NCBI RefSeq assembly: GCF_002933275.1
Contig: NZ_PSSX01000001.1
Location: forward strand, 1-64,000
Length of the DNA stretch: 64,000 nt
Direction of reading: 5' to 3'
Origin: Marinobacter maroccanus
GTDB taxonomy: Bacteria; Pseudomonadota; Gammaproteobacteria; Pseudomonadales; Oleiphilaceae
In this document: piece after piece, positions 38,168 to 47,667 of the stretch
How positions within the stretch are numbered: position 1 is the stretch's first letter
Layout: every line of letters starts with the position of its first letter
The notes under the pieces: model-generated
Database searches by the model: none
Told to the model about the DNA's origin: nothing
The model's input: the letters and a program-made list of their open reading frames with translations, nothing else
Position numbers and translations under genes: made by a program

Positions 38168-39079
38168 ATGGCCTATTGGTTGATTTGCAATTCCAGGGCA
38201 GGTGATGGGGAGCGTGGCAGGGACTTCTGGCTGGGCCACCTGGCATCCGCCGGTATCCACAATCCCCAGTGCCGTGACTTTGAAGAGGCGGACTGGAGCG
38301 AAAATCTCGGCGCCAGGGACACGGTTATCGTCGCAGGCGGCGATGGCTCGGTGAACCGGGCCGCTGCCATCTGTCAGAACAAAGGCGCCACGCTGGCTAT
38401 CCTGCCCTCAGGAACGGCCAACGACTTTTCCCGGAATCTCGGGCTTCCTCAACAGCCGCAAGCGCTGTGCGAGCTGATTGCCAGGGGCATTACGCAAACG
38501 GTCGATGTTGCAGACTATGGCGATGGCATTTTTCTGAATGTCGCCCATGTTGGCATGGGGACTTTGCCTGCACGGGAGTCCCGGGGTACCGAGAAGAAAA
38601 TCCTGGGGCGTTTCAGCTATGCTGTCGAATTGCTGCGTCGGTTGAACGCCAAGCGAGGTTTCCGGGCAACGATTCGATGCGACCGGGGCGTCGTGAAAGG
38701 CCGCTGGCTTTCCATTGCCGTCGCCAGCGGCGCTTTTTTTGGTGGCGGCAATGAGATTCCTGAGGCGTCGGCCAGCGATGGCCAGCTGGATATCATCGCC
38801 GTCCGTCCGCGCCCGATGCTTCAGCTTCTGTTTACGTTTCTGATGGTTCGCCTGAACAGGCAAGCTCCGCGGCGCACCAGCACCCTGATCCATATCAAAA
38901 GCCAGCGCTGTCTGGTACACACCGGAAAACCGAAAACGGTAACCGCCGACGGTGATGTGGTCTCCCGAACTCCTCTCAACGTAGTGTGTAGGCATGGCAG
39001 CCTTCGTGTTATCGGTCCGAAGGTCGTCAGCACCGCCGCAAGCGGTGGCAACAGTAACGGGATTCCTGGCACTGCCTGA
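38168..39079 (+). CDS. Diacylglycerol kinase/YegS-family lipid kinase
   Basis: The 303-aa protein has the DAGK catalytic domain: VAGGDGSVNRAA (GGDGS at residues 57-61) and LPSGTANDFSRNLGLP, followed by GMGTLPARESRG and SGAFFGGGNEI. It would phosphorylate a lipid such as diacylglycerol or phosphatidylglycerol at the inner membrane. It is divergent from the dehalogenase gene. Confidence 0.88.
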   Translation: MAYWLICNSRAGDGERGRDFWLGHLASAGIHNPQCRDFEEADWSENLGARDTVIVAGGDGSVNRAAAICQNKGATLAILPSGTANDFSRNLGLPQQPQALCELIARGITQTVDVADYGDGIFLNVAHVGMGTLPARESRGTEKKILGRFSYAVELLRRLNAKRGFRATIRCDRGVVKGRWLSIAVASGAFFGGGNEIPEASASDGQLDIIAVRPRPMLQLLFTFLMVRLNRQAPRRTSTLIHIKSQRCLVHTGKPKTVTADGDVVSRTPLNVVCRHGSLRVIGPKVVSTAASGGNSNGIPGTA

Positions 39080-39281
39080 CCCTAGTGCTGGGTTTTCAGA
39101 TACGTTTTGTCACTGACTTTTCCGGCAGGAAGCGTAATCATGGGCTTTGCTGGCATAATCAACCACAATGGCTGACATTAAGTGCCAGTGTGTCGCTTTT
39201 GCAACCATATCCCTGGTTTAGGGCCAACTATTGCGGCCGCCTGATTTCCGTTCCAGCTGAATCGTCGAAAAGGACTAGAGA

Positions 39282-40064
39282 ATGCCCACAGAAACTGCAC
39301 CGGTCTCCTCGAAGTTAATCAAAGGCATTAAAACCGGCTTCATCGCATTGGCCCTGTCGGCCATCGGCCAGCAGGCTGTTGCCGCCGAGCGTTTGTATAT
39401 CTTCACGGAGAACTACCCTCCCTATAATGCGTCTGAAACCGGAAAAGGGTTCGCCCATAACGAAGATGACATAACCGGGATCTGTGCGGATATGGTCAAG
39501 GCGATGCTCTCCCGGGTCGACTATGACTATGTGATGAAGATGCGGGACTGGAGTTACGCCTATAACTGGGTTCAGGATCGGGAAAACCATGGTCTTTTCT
39601 GCACCGCACGCACCGATGAGCGGGAAGATCAGTTCCAGTGGGTTGGGCCTCTGGCATCCATAAAGTGGACCCTGTTTGCTGCGCCGGACTCCGACATCAC
39701 CCTGAATTCACTGGAAGATGCCAAAGATCTGAGAATCGCCGGCTACAAGGGCGATGTAATGTCCGATTATCTGGTTGATCAGGGCTTTAATGTGATCATG
39801 GGTATTTCTGGCGATGTGAATACCCGCCGCCTTACCCTGGGCCAGGCAGATCTGTGGGTGACCGATGGCCTGGTAGGTCCCTTGATGGCTGAGGAAGAGC
39901 ACGGAATTACCGGGCTGAAGCCGGTGCTGGTCTTCCGGGAAACGCCCATGTACCTGGCGTTTAGCAACAACACCGATCCGTCGGTTATTGAAGATCTCCA
40001 GCAGGCACTGGATGAAGCCCGTGCAGCCGGGGAGATCGACCGGATTGCTTCCAGCTACGAGTAA
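39282..40064 (+). CDS. Periplasmic solute-binding protein (PBP2 superfamily, family 3)
   Basis: The 260-aa protein has an N-terminal signal region (about 34 residues, ending QQAVA) and then ERLYIFTENYPPYN, typical of family 3 binding proteins (amino acid or signal-type). There is no ABC permease or GGDEF gene next to it, so it may work alone or with distant partners. The upstream 202-bp gap (39080-39281) shows no gene. Confidence 0.85.
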   Translation: MPTETAPVSSKLIKGIKTGFIALALSAIGQQAVAAERLYIFTENYPPYNASETGKGFAHNEDDITGICADMVKAMLSRVDYDYVMKMRDWSYAYNWVQDRENHGLFCTARTDEREDQFQWVGPLASIKWTLFAAPDSDITLNSLEDAKDLRIAGYKGDVMSDYLVDQGFNVIMGISGDVNTRRLTLGQADLWVTDGLVGPLMAEEEHGITGLKPVLVFRETPMYLAFSNNTDPSVIEDLQQALDEARAAGEIDRIASSYE

Positions 40065-40088
40065 TCAGTCAGGCAAGTAATGAAGAGG

Positions 40089-40601
40089 TCAGAACCAGAG
40101 CCCGATCTGCGGATCGGGCTCTTTACGTTCGATCAGCAGGCCCTTTTGTTCGAGCATGCCAATCAACTTCTCGGTGTCCTCAATGTTCAGGAAACCGCCA
40201 ATCGAGACCTCTGTATCCCGGTGGGTGAGGGACAGTCTGGCCGGTGTGAACGGGTGGGGTGGTGAATGCACTTGGAGCCGCGCATAGCGGGTCGGGAGGG
40301 TCCATTCCGCCTGCTTGCGCTTTCTGCCTTTCTCCAGATGAATGTCGTCATTGTCGATTGAAAGCACCTCTTGCCGCTGGCATTCACGGGAGGTGAGGTA
40401 GATACCGCAGGCAAGCGCAATGAGCTCCAGGCCGGCAAACGGGATGATCACCCAGGCGCCCATAAGCGTGAAGCCGGTGGCTATCAGGGCTGAGAGGACA
40501 AACAGGGCTGCCCAGATCCTGACATTGCCATGCCAGCTGAGGGAACGGTTGGGGGTAAGGACCAGCCGGAAACCATCCGGGTGTGGCAAGCGTTCCACCA
40601 T
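40089..40601 (-). CDS. DUF2244 membrane protein
   Basis: The 170-aa protein has two central hydrophobic helices (about 30-70, FVLSALIATGFTLMGAW and FAGLELIALACGIYLT) and a C-terminal soluble part rich in charged residues. It matches the DUF2244 family, whose function is unknown. Its last codons lie inside the terminator of the convergent solute-binding gene. Confidence 0.85.
   Translation of the reverse strand: MVERLPHPDGFRLVLTPNRSLSWHGNVRIWAALFVLSALIATGFTLMGAWVIIPFAGLELIALACGIYLTSRECQRQEVLSIDNDDIHLEKGRKRKQAEWTLPTRYARLQVHSPPHPFTPARLSLTHRDTEVSIGGFLNIEDTEKLIGMLEQKGLLIERKEPDPQIGLWF
40097..40125 (+). terminator. Intrinsic terminator inside the 3' end of the DUF2244 gene
   Basis: AGAGCCCGATC and GATCGGGCTCT form a perfect 11-bp stem with a TGCG loop, followed by TTTA, 32 bp after the stop of the solute-binding gene. 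The same bases encode the C-terminal EPDPQIG of the convergent DUF2244 protein. Confidence 0.75.
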
Positions 40602-40687
40602 GGAATCTGCCTCAGTAATAACGCGCAGCTTAACTTGATGATAGTCAATTATACGGTGAGTGCGACTGAATCAGATCTGGCAGTTGG

Positions 40688-41377
40688 TTAAGGGGTCTGG
40701 GCACAGTATCGTCGCTCCGGGCGTCCGACACTACCATAGGTCACTTCAGCGGACAGCTCTTCGGTACCCACCAGGTATTCCAGGTAACGCCGGGCGGTCG
40801 TTCGGGAGGCCCCGATGGCACCACCGACATCCTCGGCACTGAGGTGGCGGCCGCTTGCCATTACTGCCCGGATTTTGTCCAGGGTCAGGGCATCAATCCC
40901 CTTGGGCAATCGCTGTTCTGTGCTCTGAGCGCTTTCGCTGGTGGTTCTTGGAAGCAGAGCATCCACCTCCTTCTGGGCAACATGGTGCAGTGATGACAAG
41001 CGCTCCATGTGTTCGCGGTAGCGGTTGACCGCCTCCTGCAAACGTTCGAAAACCAGAGGTTTCAGTATGTAGTCGAAAACACCGCCTCTCAAAGCGCTGC
41101 GCAGGGTTTCGACCTCTTTGGCGGCGGTTATCAGAATGACATCGCTGCCGCTGTCTTCAGCCCGCAGTTCGCGAAGCAGTTCGAGTCCATTGCCATCGGG
41201 AAAGTAAACATCTAGCAGAATGAGGTCGGGTGCCAGTATCTCGATCTGGTCCCGGGCATCGGCAAGACTATGGGCGATGCCGCAAAGTTCAACGTTCTCC
41301 AGTCGGTCAACGAAACGTCGCTGGATTTCGGCAATTTTCCGGTCATCCTCGACGATCAGCAGGCGAATGGTAGTCAA
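40688..41377 (-). CDS. Response regulator, CitB/DcuR/DpiA type
   Basis: The 229-aa protein has a receiver domain with D11-D12, phospho-acceptor D56 (LILLDVYFPDGNG), T84 and K106, and a C-terminal HTH (about 165-210, LSAEDVGGAIGASRTTARRYLEYLV) as in CitB-type regulators. It starts with TTG at 41377, overlapping the sensor kinase stop by 4 bp; no better start lies before the essential IVEDD motif. It likely controls the divergent tct operon in response to a di- or tricarboxylate. Confidence 0.9.
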   Translation of the reverse strand: MTTIRLLIVEDDRKIAEIQRRFVDRLENVELCGIAHSLADARDQIEILAPDLILLDVYFPDGNGLELLRELRAEDSGSDVILITAAKEVETLRSALRGGVFDYILKPLVFERLQEAVNRYREHMERLSSLHHVAQKEVDALLPRTTSESAQSTEQRLPKGIDALTLDKIRAVMASGRHLSAEDVGGAIGASRTTARRYLEYLVGTEELSAEVTYGSVGRPERRYCAQTP

Positions 41378-43038
41378 TGTTCGAATCTCGGCTCAGGCTT
41401 TTTCGGTAAGTATAGAGTAAAGCGGCTGCCACCTTCCGGGACGTTATCGACGGTTACCGATCCGCCCCAGTGGCTCAGAAACTGCTGGACAAGGTGCAGG
41501 CCATAGCCGCGGGCTTCCCCGGCCTTACTGCTCACACCTTTCTCGAAAATCCGTTGCCGCTCAGCCTCCGGAATACCGGGGCCCTGATCCTGCACCTCGA
41601 AAATCAGCTCCTGTCCGAGGTCGGTCATGGAAAGCTGCACCCGCCCACCGGCACCTGTTTCAAGGCGCGTGGCATCCAGGGCATTGTCGATGAGATTGCC
41701 AAGCACGCTGACAAGCTGATCCCGGGGCAGGGCGGCGGGCAGGTCTGCCATCTGGCTGTCAGGATCAATGTCCAGCCGCAGCCCCATTTCGCGGGCGCGA
41801 TTGTATTTGCCGAGCAGGCAACCTGCGATAACCGGATCGGGCACGGCCTCCAATAACAGGTGAATTAACGCCTGATGATCACTTACTTCACTGCCGATCA
41901 GGCTCAACGCTTCCTCGTTGGCTCCTATCTGGATGAGTCCGGCAATGGTGTGGAGTTTGTTCGAGTACTCGTGGGTCTGGCTGCGCAGGGTATCCGCGTA
42001 TTGCTGGATACGGGTGAGCTGACGGCTTACCTGATCCAGTTCATTGCGCAACCGGAAGCTGGCAACCACACCAATGATTTCGTCGCCCTGTCGAACGGGT
42101 AGCCGATTGACCACCATCTGGCGCCCGCGCAGCCAGATCTCCCGGTCGAAATCCGGGTGACCGGATGACAGTACCGACATCAGACTGCTTTCTGGCAGAA
42201 CCTCCAGAATGGGCCTGCCGGCAAGTGTTTTGTCGGTTGGCAGGTCCAGTGTTTCATAGGCGGCGCGGTTTGCTGTTGTGATTATGCCGTCCCGATTGAC
42301 GGCAATGATCCCTTCCCGCACCGATTGCAGCGTTGCCTCCCGTTCCCGGAATAGCCGGGCGATTTCCTCCGGCTCCAGCCCGAAGATGGCCTGCTTGAAC
42401 CGGCCGGCAATGACAATGGCCGACAGGATGGTGACCAGCAGCATCAGCCCTACCACGCCATAGAGCACAAAGTTGTAGCGCTGAATCGTGGCCTCTACCT
42501 GGCCAAGGCTGTAGCCAACCGACACGATGCCGACGATCTCCTCGGTTTCTGGAACGGTTATAGGAGCCTTGCCGCGCATGGATTCGCCGAGGCTGCCTCT
42601 GGCAAGGGCCACATAGGCGTTGCCTTCCACAAGGGCCTTGCGGCCAAAGTCGCCATCATCATCACCCATTGAGTGGCCAATACGGCCCGGGTCCGGATGC
42701 GCCAGGCGTATGGCTTCGTGATCGCCAATCACAATGAATAAAGCCTCATTGGTCTCCGTCAGTCGCGTGGCGAGGCGGTTCAGACCATCCACGTCGCGGG
42801 AGCGCACGCCATTAATGACGGCGGGGGTGGCGGCCACGGTCTTTGCGACCATCAGTGCCCGCTGGCCGATCTCATCGTACAGGGAATCGCTGAGGTAATA
42901 GCCGGCAAAGCCACCAATGAGCATGGTCTGCAGCGCGCCGAGCAGACCCAGCGTGAGGATCATTCGGGTTTTGAGTTTGGTTTTTCGAAACACGGATTGG
43001 TCATGGCTTGTTGTCGTTTGGTTTTCAGGGTACTGCAT
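41374..43038 (-). CDS. Sensor histidine kinase, CitA/DcuS/DctB-like type
   Basis: The 554-aa membrane kinase has TM helices near residues 27-50 and 193-212, a periplasmic sensor domain between them, a cytoplasmic PAS domain (about 228-330) and a kinase core. The phospho-acceptor is H356 in RSQTHEYSNKLHTIAGLIQ, typical of CitA/DcuS-type kinases; N, G1 and G2 boxes are NLIDNALDAT, DQGPGIP and GYGLHLV. The gene is divergent from tctC across a 202-bp gap. Confidence 0.92.
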   Translation of the reverse strand: MQYPENQTTTSHDQSVFRKTKLKTRMILTLGLLGALQTMLIGGFAGYYLSDSLYDEIGQRALMVAKTVAATPAVINGVRSRDVDGLNRLATRLTETNEALFIVIGDHEAIRLAHPDPGRIGHSMGDDDGDFGRKALVEGNAYVALARGSLGESMRGKAPITVPETEEIVGIVSVGYSLGQVEATIQRYNFVLYGVVGLMLLVTILSAIVIAGRFKQAIFGLEPEEIARLFREREATLQSVREGIIAVNRDGIITTANRAAYETLDLPTDKTLAGRPILEVLPESSLMSVLSSGHPDFDREIWLRGRQMVVNRLPVRQGDEIIGVVASFRLRNELDQVSRQLTRIQQYADTLRSQTHEYSNKLHTIAGLIQIGANEEALSLIGSEVSDHQALIHLLLEAVPDPVIAGCLLGKYNRAREMGLRLDIDPDSQMADLPAALPRDQLVSVLGNLIDNALDATRLETGAGGRVQLSMTDLGQELIFEVQDQGPGIPEAERQRIFEKGVSSKAGEARGYGLHLVQQFLSHWGGSVTVDNVPEGGSRFTLYLPKKPEPRFEH

Positions 43039-43149
43039 GATCGCCCGGGTTGCCCGTGATCAATATGAACAAAATACCCGATAAGCCCTTTAAAGGCGTT
43101 ACGTGCACAAGCTTCCGGGTCTCGGGTTTCACCTATTAACCTGCCTGCA

Positions 43150-43211
43150 ATCACTCCTCTGGCCTGCCATAGCCAGGGACCCGGCCAACACGGTCCTGCC
43201 TCAGGAGTGAT
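43150..43211. promoter_or_regulatory. Long inverted repeat upstream of tctC
   Basis: ATCACTCCT (43150-43158) is exactly complementary to AGGAGTGAT (43203-43211), with a 44-nt loop that itself holds a CTGGC/GCCAG stem. It ends 29 bp before the tctC start and may be a leader structure or regulator site in the 202-bp divergent region. Confidence 0.4.
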
Positions 43212-43240
43212 CACAAAAACAAGTTGATGAGGTGACAACT

Positions 43241-44218
43241 ATGATTATCAAACGAACCCTGTCCTTTGTGGCGGCCGCGGCCGTCTCCATGTCTGCCATG
43301 GCCTGGCAGCCCTCCGGAAAAGTGGAATGTCTTGCCCCGGCTGACCCCGGCGGCGGTTGGGATTTTACCTGTCGCAGCGTTGGCAATGTCCTGCAGGACC
43401 TCGGACTGGTTGATGGTAGCGTGCAGACCGTCAACATGGCCGGCGCCGGCGGTGGCGTGGCCTATGCCCACACCGTGAGCAAGCGGGCGGAGGACAACAA
43501 GCTGCTGGTGGCCGCTTCGACGGCAACCACAACCCGCCTGGCTCAAAAGCAGTTCCCGGGCATGAACGCGGATATGGTTACCTGGGTCGGGGCCCTGGGT
43601 GCCGATTACGGCATCATCGCCGTTGGCAAGGATTCCGAGTACCAGAACCTCAGCGAGTTGATGGCCGCCTTGAAAGCCAACCCGAAATCCGTGAAGTTCG
43701 CCGGTGGCAGCGCCCGTGGCGGCTGGGACCACCTCAAGGTGCTGATTGCGGCCAAGGCGGCCGGCGCCGACAAGCTCCCCTCCATTCCCTACCTTTCCTA
43801 CAACAATGGTGGTGAAGCCATGAGCCAGGTTGTTGGTGGGCAGGTAGATGCGTTCACCGGAGATATTTCCGAAGCCACCGGCTTTCTCGAATCTGGTGAC
43901 CTGAGAGTCGTCGCGGTGCTTGCCGAGGAGCGTTTGCCGGGCAAGTTCAGCCACCTCCCAACCGCAAAGGAGCAGGGTATTGATGCGGTTGGCCCGAATT
44001 GGCGTGGCTTCTACATGCCCAAAGGTGCCAGTGAAGAAGCCAAATCCTACTGGGTGGAGGCCGTCGATACGCTGTACGCCAGTGACGAGTGGAAGAAGGT
44101 CATGAAGAGCAACGGCCTGATCCCGTTTCATCCGCCGGCAAGCCAGTTCGATGAGTTCGTGCGCAACCAGGTGCAGGACATCGAAAACCTTTCACGCGAA
44201 ATCGGGTTACTGAAATGA
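43241..44218 (+). CDS. tctC: Tripartite tricarboxylate transporter binding protein TctC
   Basis: The 325-aa periplasmic binding protein has a signal peptide ending SAMA before WQPSGKVECLAPADPGGGWDFTCR. The Pro-Gly-Gly-Gly-Trp segment is the TctC ligand-contact signature. GAGG lies before the ATG at 43241; an in-frame GTG at 43232 is less likely. It is the first gene of tctCBA and overlaps tctB by 4 bp. The ligand is likely a tricarboxylate or related acid. Confidence 0.93.
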   Translation: MIIKRTLSFVAAAAVSMSAMAWQPSGKVECLAPADPGGGWDFTCRSVGNVLQDLGLVDGSVQTVNMAGAGGGVAYAHTVSKRAEDNKLLVAASTATTTRLAQKQFPGMNADMVTWVGALGADYGIIAVGKDSEYQNLSELMAALKANPKSVKFAGGSARGGWDHLKVLIAAKAAGADKLPSIPYLSYNNGGEAMSQVVGGQVDAFTGDISEATGFLESGDLRVVAVLAEERLPGKFSHLPTAKEQGIDAVGPNWRGFYMPKGASEEAKSYWVEAVDTLYASDEWKKVMKSNGLIPFHPPASQFDEFVRNQVQDIENLSREIGLLK

Positions 44219-44661
44219 CCAGCCTCGGTGATCGCATTCTCGGCCTGGGCCTTCTGGTCCTCGCCGTTGCCTATGGCTGGGCAGCCCAACAGTGGCCCGA
44301 GCCGTTTGGTGGCGCCGAGACCGTGGGTCCGGAAACCTTTCCTACGATGCTGGCAGTCGTCCTGGTGGCAGGCAGTCTCTACCTGATGATCAAACCGGAT
44401 CCGGACGCCCAGTGGCCGGTCGGCAAATCAGCCTTTGAGCTTGTGATCTCGCTGGTGGTTCTTGTGGTCTACACGTTGCTGCTGGAACCTCTCGGCTTTG
44501 TCATCGCCACTACCCTGGCTGTGGGTACACTCAGTTGGCGCATGGGTGCAGCGCCAAGGCTGGCGTTTCTCACCGGCCTGTTGAGCGCCGTCGTGGTCTT
44601 CGTGCTGTTTAACTATGGCCTGTCTCTGAGTCTTCCGGCCGGCCTGCTGGAGGTGCTCTGA
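44215..44661 (+). CDS. tctB: Tripartite tricarboxylate transporter small subunit TctB
   Basis: The 148-aa protein has four hydrophobic helices and the TctB family start, with the GPETFPTMLA segment. It partners the large permease. It overlaps tctC by 4 bp and shares 1 bp with tctA. Confidence 0.92.
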   Translation: MTSLGDRILGLGLLVLAVAYGWAAQQWPEPFGGAETVGPETFPTMLAVVLVAGSLYLMIKPDPDAQWPVGKSAFELVISLVVLVVYTLLLEPLGFVIATTLAVGTLSWRMGAAPRLAFLTGLLSAVVVFVLFNYGLSLSLPAGLLEVL

Positions 44662-46187
44662 TGGAAACCCTAGGCTTCTTGATGGACGGTTTTGCGGTGG
44701 CCCTGACTCCGTATAACCTGATGTTTGCTCTGTTCGGCGCTTTCGTGGGCACGTTGATCGGGTGTCTGCCCGGTCTGGGGCCTGCCAATGGTGTCGCCAT
44801 TCTTATTCCCTTGGCCTTTACCCTTGGTTTGCCTCCTGAAACAGCGATGATCCTGCTGACAGCTGTCTACGCTGGTGCCATGTACGGTGGCCGGATTTCA
44901 TCGATTCTGCTGAACATCCCTGGTGACGAACCGGCAATGATGACATGCCTGGACGGCTACCCCATGGCCCAGAAGGGGCGGGCAGCGGATGCACTGGCAG
45001 TCTCGGCGATCGCATCCTTCGCCGGCGGTCTGATTGGCACCATTGGTCTGATCATGCTGGCCCCGGTGCTGGCGAAGTTTGCCCTTACCTTCGGGCCGGC
45101 CGAGTACTTTGCCCTTTTCCTGCTGGCGTTTGCCACGCTCGGCGGAATCACCGGCAAGAACCCCATGAAGACCGTCGTCGCCGCGACATTGGGGATCATG
45201 ATCTCCACTGTTGGCATCGATATCTCGACCGGCACCCAGCGCTATACCTTCGGAGTTCTTGAGTTGTATGAGGGTATCGATTTCATCCTGGCCATAGTCG
45301 GGCTGTTCGCCATCTCCGAACTGCTGTTCTTTGTGGAATCCCGCATGGGCCGAGGCCGTGACAAGATGAACGTGGGCAAGCTGACTCTGACCATGAAAGA
45401 GTTGGTGATGACGATACCGACACAGCTGCGTGGTGGTGTGCTTGGTTTCATCTCTGGCGTTTTGCCGGGGGCCGGTGCTTCATTGGGCAGCTTTATCAGC
45501 TATACCCTCGAAAAGCAGGTGGTAGGCAAGAAAGGCAAGTTTGGTGAGGGCGACATCCGGGGCGTTGTTGCTCCGGAAGCCGGCAACAACGGTGCATCCT
45601 CCGGTGCCCTGGTGCCGATGCTGACCCTTGGGGTTCCCGGAAGCGGCACCACCGCGGTTCTGCTTGCCATGCTGATCTCCTTGAACATCACGCCGGGACC
45701 GCTGATGTTTACCCAGAACGCGGACATCGTCTGGGGCGTCATCGCCGCCCTGCTGATTGGTAACGTTCTGCTGCTGGTGTTGAACATTCCGCTGGTGGGC
45801 TTCTTCGTGAAGCTGCTGTCGGTGCCACCGATGTATCTGCTGCCCATCGTTACCATGGTGGCGTTTGTTGGCATCTATTCAATCAGCCACAGCACTTTCG
45901 ATCTGTACTTCATGGTGGCTTTCGGCGTCGCCGGCTACTTCCTGCGCAAGCTGGATATACCGCTGGTGCCGATCATCCTGGGCCTGCTCTTGGGGCCGGA
46001 GATGGAGAAAAACCTGGGTCATGCCCTTGTTCTTTCTGATGGCGACTGGAGCGTGCTCTGGGCTAGCCCGCTTGCCATGGGGCTCTGGATCGTTGCCAGC
46101 CTGGGACTGATTCTTCCCTATCTGATAGGTCCCCTTTTGCGTCGGCGAATGAACGCCGCTATGAAAGAGAGCCCGGTCAGCGATTGA
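44661..46187 (+). CDS. tctA: Tripartite tricarboxylate transporter large permease TctA
   Basis: The 508-aa protein has about a dozen membrane segments and TctA motifs: GTLIGCLPGLGPANGVAILI, YAGAMYGGRISSILLNIPGD, and VAPEAGNNGASSGALVPML. It is the transport core for the TctC-delivered substrate. It is the last gene of the operon, 33 bp before the terminator. Confidence 0.95.
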   Translation: METLGFLMDGFAVALTPYNLMFALFGAFVGTLIGCLPGLGPANGVAILIPLAFTLGLPPETAMILLTAVYAGAMYGGRISSILLNIPGDEPAMMTCLDGYPMAQKGRAADALAVSAIASFAGGLIGTIGLIMLAPVLAKFALTFGPAEYFALFLLAFATLGGITGKNPMKTVVAATLGIMISTVGIDISTGTQRYTFGVLELYEGIDFILAIVGLFAISELLFFVESRMGRGRDKMNVGKLTLTMKELVMTIPTQLRGGVLGFISGVLPGAGASLGSFISYTLEKQVVGKKGKFGEGDIRGVVAPEAGNNGASSGALVPMLTLGVPGSGTTAVLLAMLISLNITPGPLMFTQNADIVWGVIAALLIGNVLLLVLNIPLVGFFVKLLSVPPMYLLPIVTMVAFVGIYSISHSTFDLYFMVAFGVAGYFLRKLDIPLVPIILGLLLGPEMEKNLGHALVLSDGDWSVLWASPLAMGLWIVASLGLILPYLIGPLLRRRMNAAMKESPVSD

Positions 46188-46220
46188 TAACTCCCACCTG
46201 ACGATCTGCAGTCAATCTTT

Positions 46221-46247
46221 GCACCGGGCTCGTCCCGGTGCTTTTTT
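46221..46247 (+). terminator. Rho-independent terminator of tctCBA
   Basis: GCACCGGG and CCCGGTGC form a perfect 8-bp stem with a CTCGT loop, followed by six T residues. It lies 33 bp after the tctA stop. Confidence 0.92.
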
Positions 46248-46255
46248 ATGCTGGA

Positions 46256-46858
46256 TCAGTCCGGCAAATCCGCCACGCTATCCACTACAGCCGCATAAAG
46301 ATCCCGCGTGGACGCCAACGCACCATCGTGGACTTCTTGCGCGGACAGTACCTTCCCGTTGGCAGCCTGCAACGGCCGTGTGGCTGTGGCGCTGGCGACG
46401 ACCGTGGGCGCGTATCCCAGATTGAATCCGCCGTGAGCGGTCGAGTTAACGCACATGTGGGTCATAAAGCCCGCCAGGATGATATTTTTTACGCCTTTCG
46501 CCTTGAGCTGTTCGTCCAGATCGGTCTGTACGAAGGAATTCGGGAAGTTCTTGGTGATCACCGGCTCGCCCTCTCGCGGCGCCACGATATCGGCTATGGC
46601 ACCGAGGTGATCATTGATATCGTAGGGGGAACCCGGCCCGGCATCGTGGCGGATGTGGAAGATCGGAACGCCCAGCGCTCTTGCCCTCTCCAGCAATTTT
46701 TTCCCTTCTTCCAGGGCATCCTCAACCCCTTCGAGCTTCATAATGCCTTCCCGATAGGTGTTCTGGCAGTCGATCATTATCAGGGCTGAATCCGACAGCG
46801 GGGAAGGGGAGTGGCTCAGGCCTTTGAGGTCCCGGAGCGTGGTTGAGGCGGTTGTCAT
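46256..46858 (-). CDS. Isochorismatase-family cysteine hydrolase
   Basis: The 200-aa protein has the family triad D30 (ALIMIDCQNTY), K103 (VITKNFPNSF) and C136 (GFMTHMCVNSTAHGG). Such enzymes hydrolyse amides or isochorismate; the substrate here cannot be inferred. An N-terminal extension of about 25 residues precedes the fold. Confidence 0.87.
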   Translation of the reverse strand: MTTASTTLRDLKGLSHSPSPLSDSALIMIDCQNTYREGIMKLEGVEDALEEGKKLLERARALGVPIFHIRHDAGPGSPYDINDHLGAIADIVAPREGEPVITKNFPNSFVQTDLDEQLKAKGVKNIILAGFMTHMCVNSTAHGGFNLGYAPTVVASATATRPLQAANGKVLSAQEVHDGALASTRDLYAAVVDSVADLPD

Positions 46859-46990
46859 GGTTGTTCTCCTGTTGTTGGTCGGCGAGTAATCAGTGCAACA
46901 TGGCTTGATCAGATGTTACATACGACAATAAACCCGTTCCGATGGGTCTTTGGTAGGATGGGCGCAGATTAAACGGGTGGAAGGACTGCT

Positions 46991-47662
46991 ATGAGGGTAA
47001 TGTTACTGGGCGCTACCGGCCTTACTGGTGGCAAAGTGCTACAGGGTTTGCTGGGCAGGGATGAGGTGTCTCAGGTGGTGGCGCTGGTAAGGCACAAACT
47101 GCCGACGCTGCACGACAAGCTGGCCCAGCATGAGGTTGATTTCGACCAGCTGGAGGATCACGCCGAGCTGTTTGATGTCGATGTGATTATCTGCTGCCTG
47201 GGTACCACCATCAAAAAGGCCGGCTCACAGGATCAGTTTCGCAAGGTGGATCTGGGTTACCCCCTGAAAGCGGGTGAGCTGGGCCGTTCCCATGGAGTGC
47301 GGGCGTTTATCCTGATGTCTGCCATCGGTTCCTCATCCTCGTCGACCATTTTCTATAACCGGGTCAAGGGCGAGCTTGAAGATGCCCTGAAACATCTTGA
47401 CTACCCCTACCTGTCCATCTATCACCCCAGTCTGTTGCTGGGAGACCGGAAAGAGCAGCGCACCGCCGAGGCCCTGGGCATAAAAGCGATGCCACTGGTC
47501 AACCGTCTGCTGATCGGTCCCCTGGATAAATACCGCGGGATCGAGGCGCAAACGGTGGCCAGTGCCATGGTCAATGAGGCTTGCAGTCTGGCCTCGGAAC
47601 GCGCCGCCGAGCGGGTGGTTCAGACTCGCGAATACGATGAGATTGTTCAGCTCGCGGACTGA
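46991..47662 (+). CDS. NAD(P)H-binding protein (YbjT/HTATIP2-like)
   Basis: The 223-aa protein has an N-terminal Rossmann motif GATGLTGG (residues 7-14) and an atypical short-chain dehydrogenase fold similar to HTATIP2 (TIP30) proteins, including SAIGSSSSSTIFYNRVKGELE, where Y and K correspond to a YxxxK site. The reaction is unknown. Confidence 0.85.
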   Translation: MRVMLLGATGLTGGKVLQGLLGRDEVSQVVALVRHKLPTLHDKLAQHEVDFDQLEDHAELFDVDVIICCLGTTIKKAGSQDQFRKVDLGYPLKAGELGRSHGVRAFILMSAIGSSSSSTIFYNRVKGELEDALKHLDYPYLSIYHPSLLLGDRKEQRTAEALGIKAMPLVNRLLIGPLDKYRGIEAQTVASAMVNEACSLASERAAERVVQTREYDEIVQLAD

Positions 47663-47667
47663 GCCGG

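Noticed and set aside
43211..44131. 306-codon minus-strand frame
   Set aside because: Opposite tctC; no motif and no ribosome site.
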